From: Asaia bogorensis
GTDB lineage: Bacteria > Pseudomonadota > Alphaproteobacteria > Acetobacterales > Acetobacteraceae
Direction: 5' to 3'
Assembly (NCBI GenBank): GCA_945886995.1
Contig: CAMCZJ010000171.1
Span: 1-6,459 of the forward strand
Length of the DNA: 6,459 bases
The first letter of the stretch is position 1. Every line of letters begins with the position of its first letter. Below, in pieces: positions 5,809-6,459 of the stretch. A model generated the notes under the pieces. That model saw only the letters and a list, made by a program, of their open reading frames with translations, made no database searches and was not told the DNA's origin. Made by a program: the position numbers and the translations under genes.

Positions 5809-6459
5809 CACTTCCGATCCGCCCTTGGGTCAAGCGCATCGCGAAGCCCATCGCCCACCAAATTGAAGGCCAGCACGACAACAAAAATCGCCAACCCCGG
5901 CATGATGGAAAGCCAGGGCGCCTGAGTCAAAAACCGTTGCGCGCTATTCAGCATGGACCCCCAGGACGGTGCCGGCGGCTGCTGCCCAAGCCCAAGGAAG
6001 GAAAGCGATGCCTCGGCGATGATCGCCTCCGCAATTGCAAGGCTTGCCTGCACCAGCAAGGGGGGGATGATGTTCGGCAGCACATGGAAAAGCCCGATGC
6101 GCCAAGGCGGGTTGCCCAGGGCGCGCGCTGCCTCCACCCAATCGGTTGACTTCGCATCAAGTGCCATGCCGCGCGTGAGCCGCACGAACACCGGTGACGC
6201 CGTGATGGCAATGGCGAGCATGGCATTTTCCAGCGCCGGACCCAGAAATGCCGCCAGCGCAATCGCCAGAATCAGGAAGGGCACGGACAGCATGGCATCC
6301 GCCACGCGCGATATCAGCCCATCCACCCAGCCGCCAATCAAACCTGCGAGCAACCCCAGCGGCACGCCAATGAATAGTGCGCCAAGCACGGAAATCACGC
6401 CGGCCATCAGGGATGCCCGAGCACCCCAAATGACGCGGGAAAGCACATCGCGCCCGTTT
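5808..6459 (-). CDS. Dipeptide/oligopeptide-type ABC transporter permease (DppC/OppC family), C-terminal part
   Basis: The gene enters from the right edge. About 216 codons are present, and the N-terminus with the first membrane segment lies outside. The first visible residues, NGRDVLSRVIWGARASLMAG, are the typical start of the BPD_transp_1 domain in DppC/OppC/NikC proteins, so the GTG/Met at 6446 is internal and not the start. Several membrane segments follow, and the cytoplasmic loop EAARALGNPPWRIGLFHVLP carries the EAA motif that docks to the ATPase subunit. Then come ASLSFLGLGQQPPAPSWGSML and a last membrane segment before DGLRDALDPR, all hallmarks of the DppC branch. The protein would pair with a DppB-like permease, two ATPases and a periplasmic binding protein, presumably coded to the right. 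Its TGA overlaps the phosphoesterase start. The substrate (peptide, nickel, glutathione or another) is unknown. Confidence 0.93.
   Translation of the reverse strand, partial: NGRDVLSRVIWGARASLMAGVISVLGALFIGVPLGLLAGLIGGWVDGLISRVADAMLSVPFLILAIALAAFLGPALENAMLAIAITASPVFVRLTRGMALDAKSTDWVEAARALGNPPWRIGLFHVLPNIIPPLLVQASLAIAEAIIAEASLSFLGLGQQPPAPSWGSMLNSAQRFLTQAPWLSIMPGLAIFVVVLAFNLVGDGLRDALDPRADRK

Noticed and set aside
5412..6149. 245-residue open frame on the plus strand
   Set aside because: It is antisense to the phosphoesterase and ABC permease, both with complete family motifs, and its composition is that of a shadow frame.

Overview
The window looks like a chromosomal piece of a GC-rich Gram-negative bacterium, probably an alphaproteobacterium (an Acetobacteraceae/Roseomonas-like origin would fit, but this is inferred from codon use and protein style, not proven). 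Seven coding regions are supported. Most genes lie on the minus strand with tight stop/start overlaps, and one lies on the plus strand.

Left part (1-1056, minus): a three-gene overlapping operon. It reads a previously easy-to-miss 52-residue membrane protein (1056-898), then an XpaC-family membrane protein (901-191), then the beginning of a TelA-family toxic anion resistance protein (194 to the window edge). The genes are joined by GTGA and ATGA overlaps. Divergent from this, separated by 62 bases, is a lambda-crystallin/gulonate-dehydrogenase-type 3-hydroxyacyl-CoA dehydrogenase (1119-2048, plus).

Centre (2111-4900, minus): a large calcium-dependent-looking subtilase (S8 peptidase). It has EF-hand-like loops inserted in the catalytic domain, an array of RTX glycine-rich repeats including three 87-residue tandem units, and a C-terminal tail typical of type I secretion substrates. 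It converges on the dehydrogenase gene. A 57-codon ORF with an excellent ribosome binding site lies directly upstream in the same frame, separated from the peptidase by a single TAG; it may be the detached N-terminus of the peptidase. An AT-rich gap (about 4910-5094) carries a plausible promoter with a perfect TTGACA box and a 10-base direct repeat in its spacer. No type I exporter genes are in the window.

Right part (5095-6459, minus): a DppC/OppC-type ABC transporter permease (5' end outside the window) overlapped by a PP1/ApaH-like metallophosphoesterase through a TGATG junction.

The most interesting points are the in-frame stop at the head of the S8/RTX protease, the hidden small membrane gene that opens the XpaC-TelA operon, and the near-identical DNA of the RTX tandem units. 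I see no CRISPR array, tRNA, rRNA, insertion sequence or attachment site.
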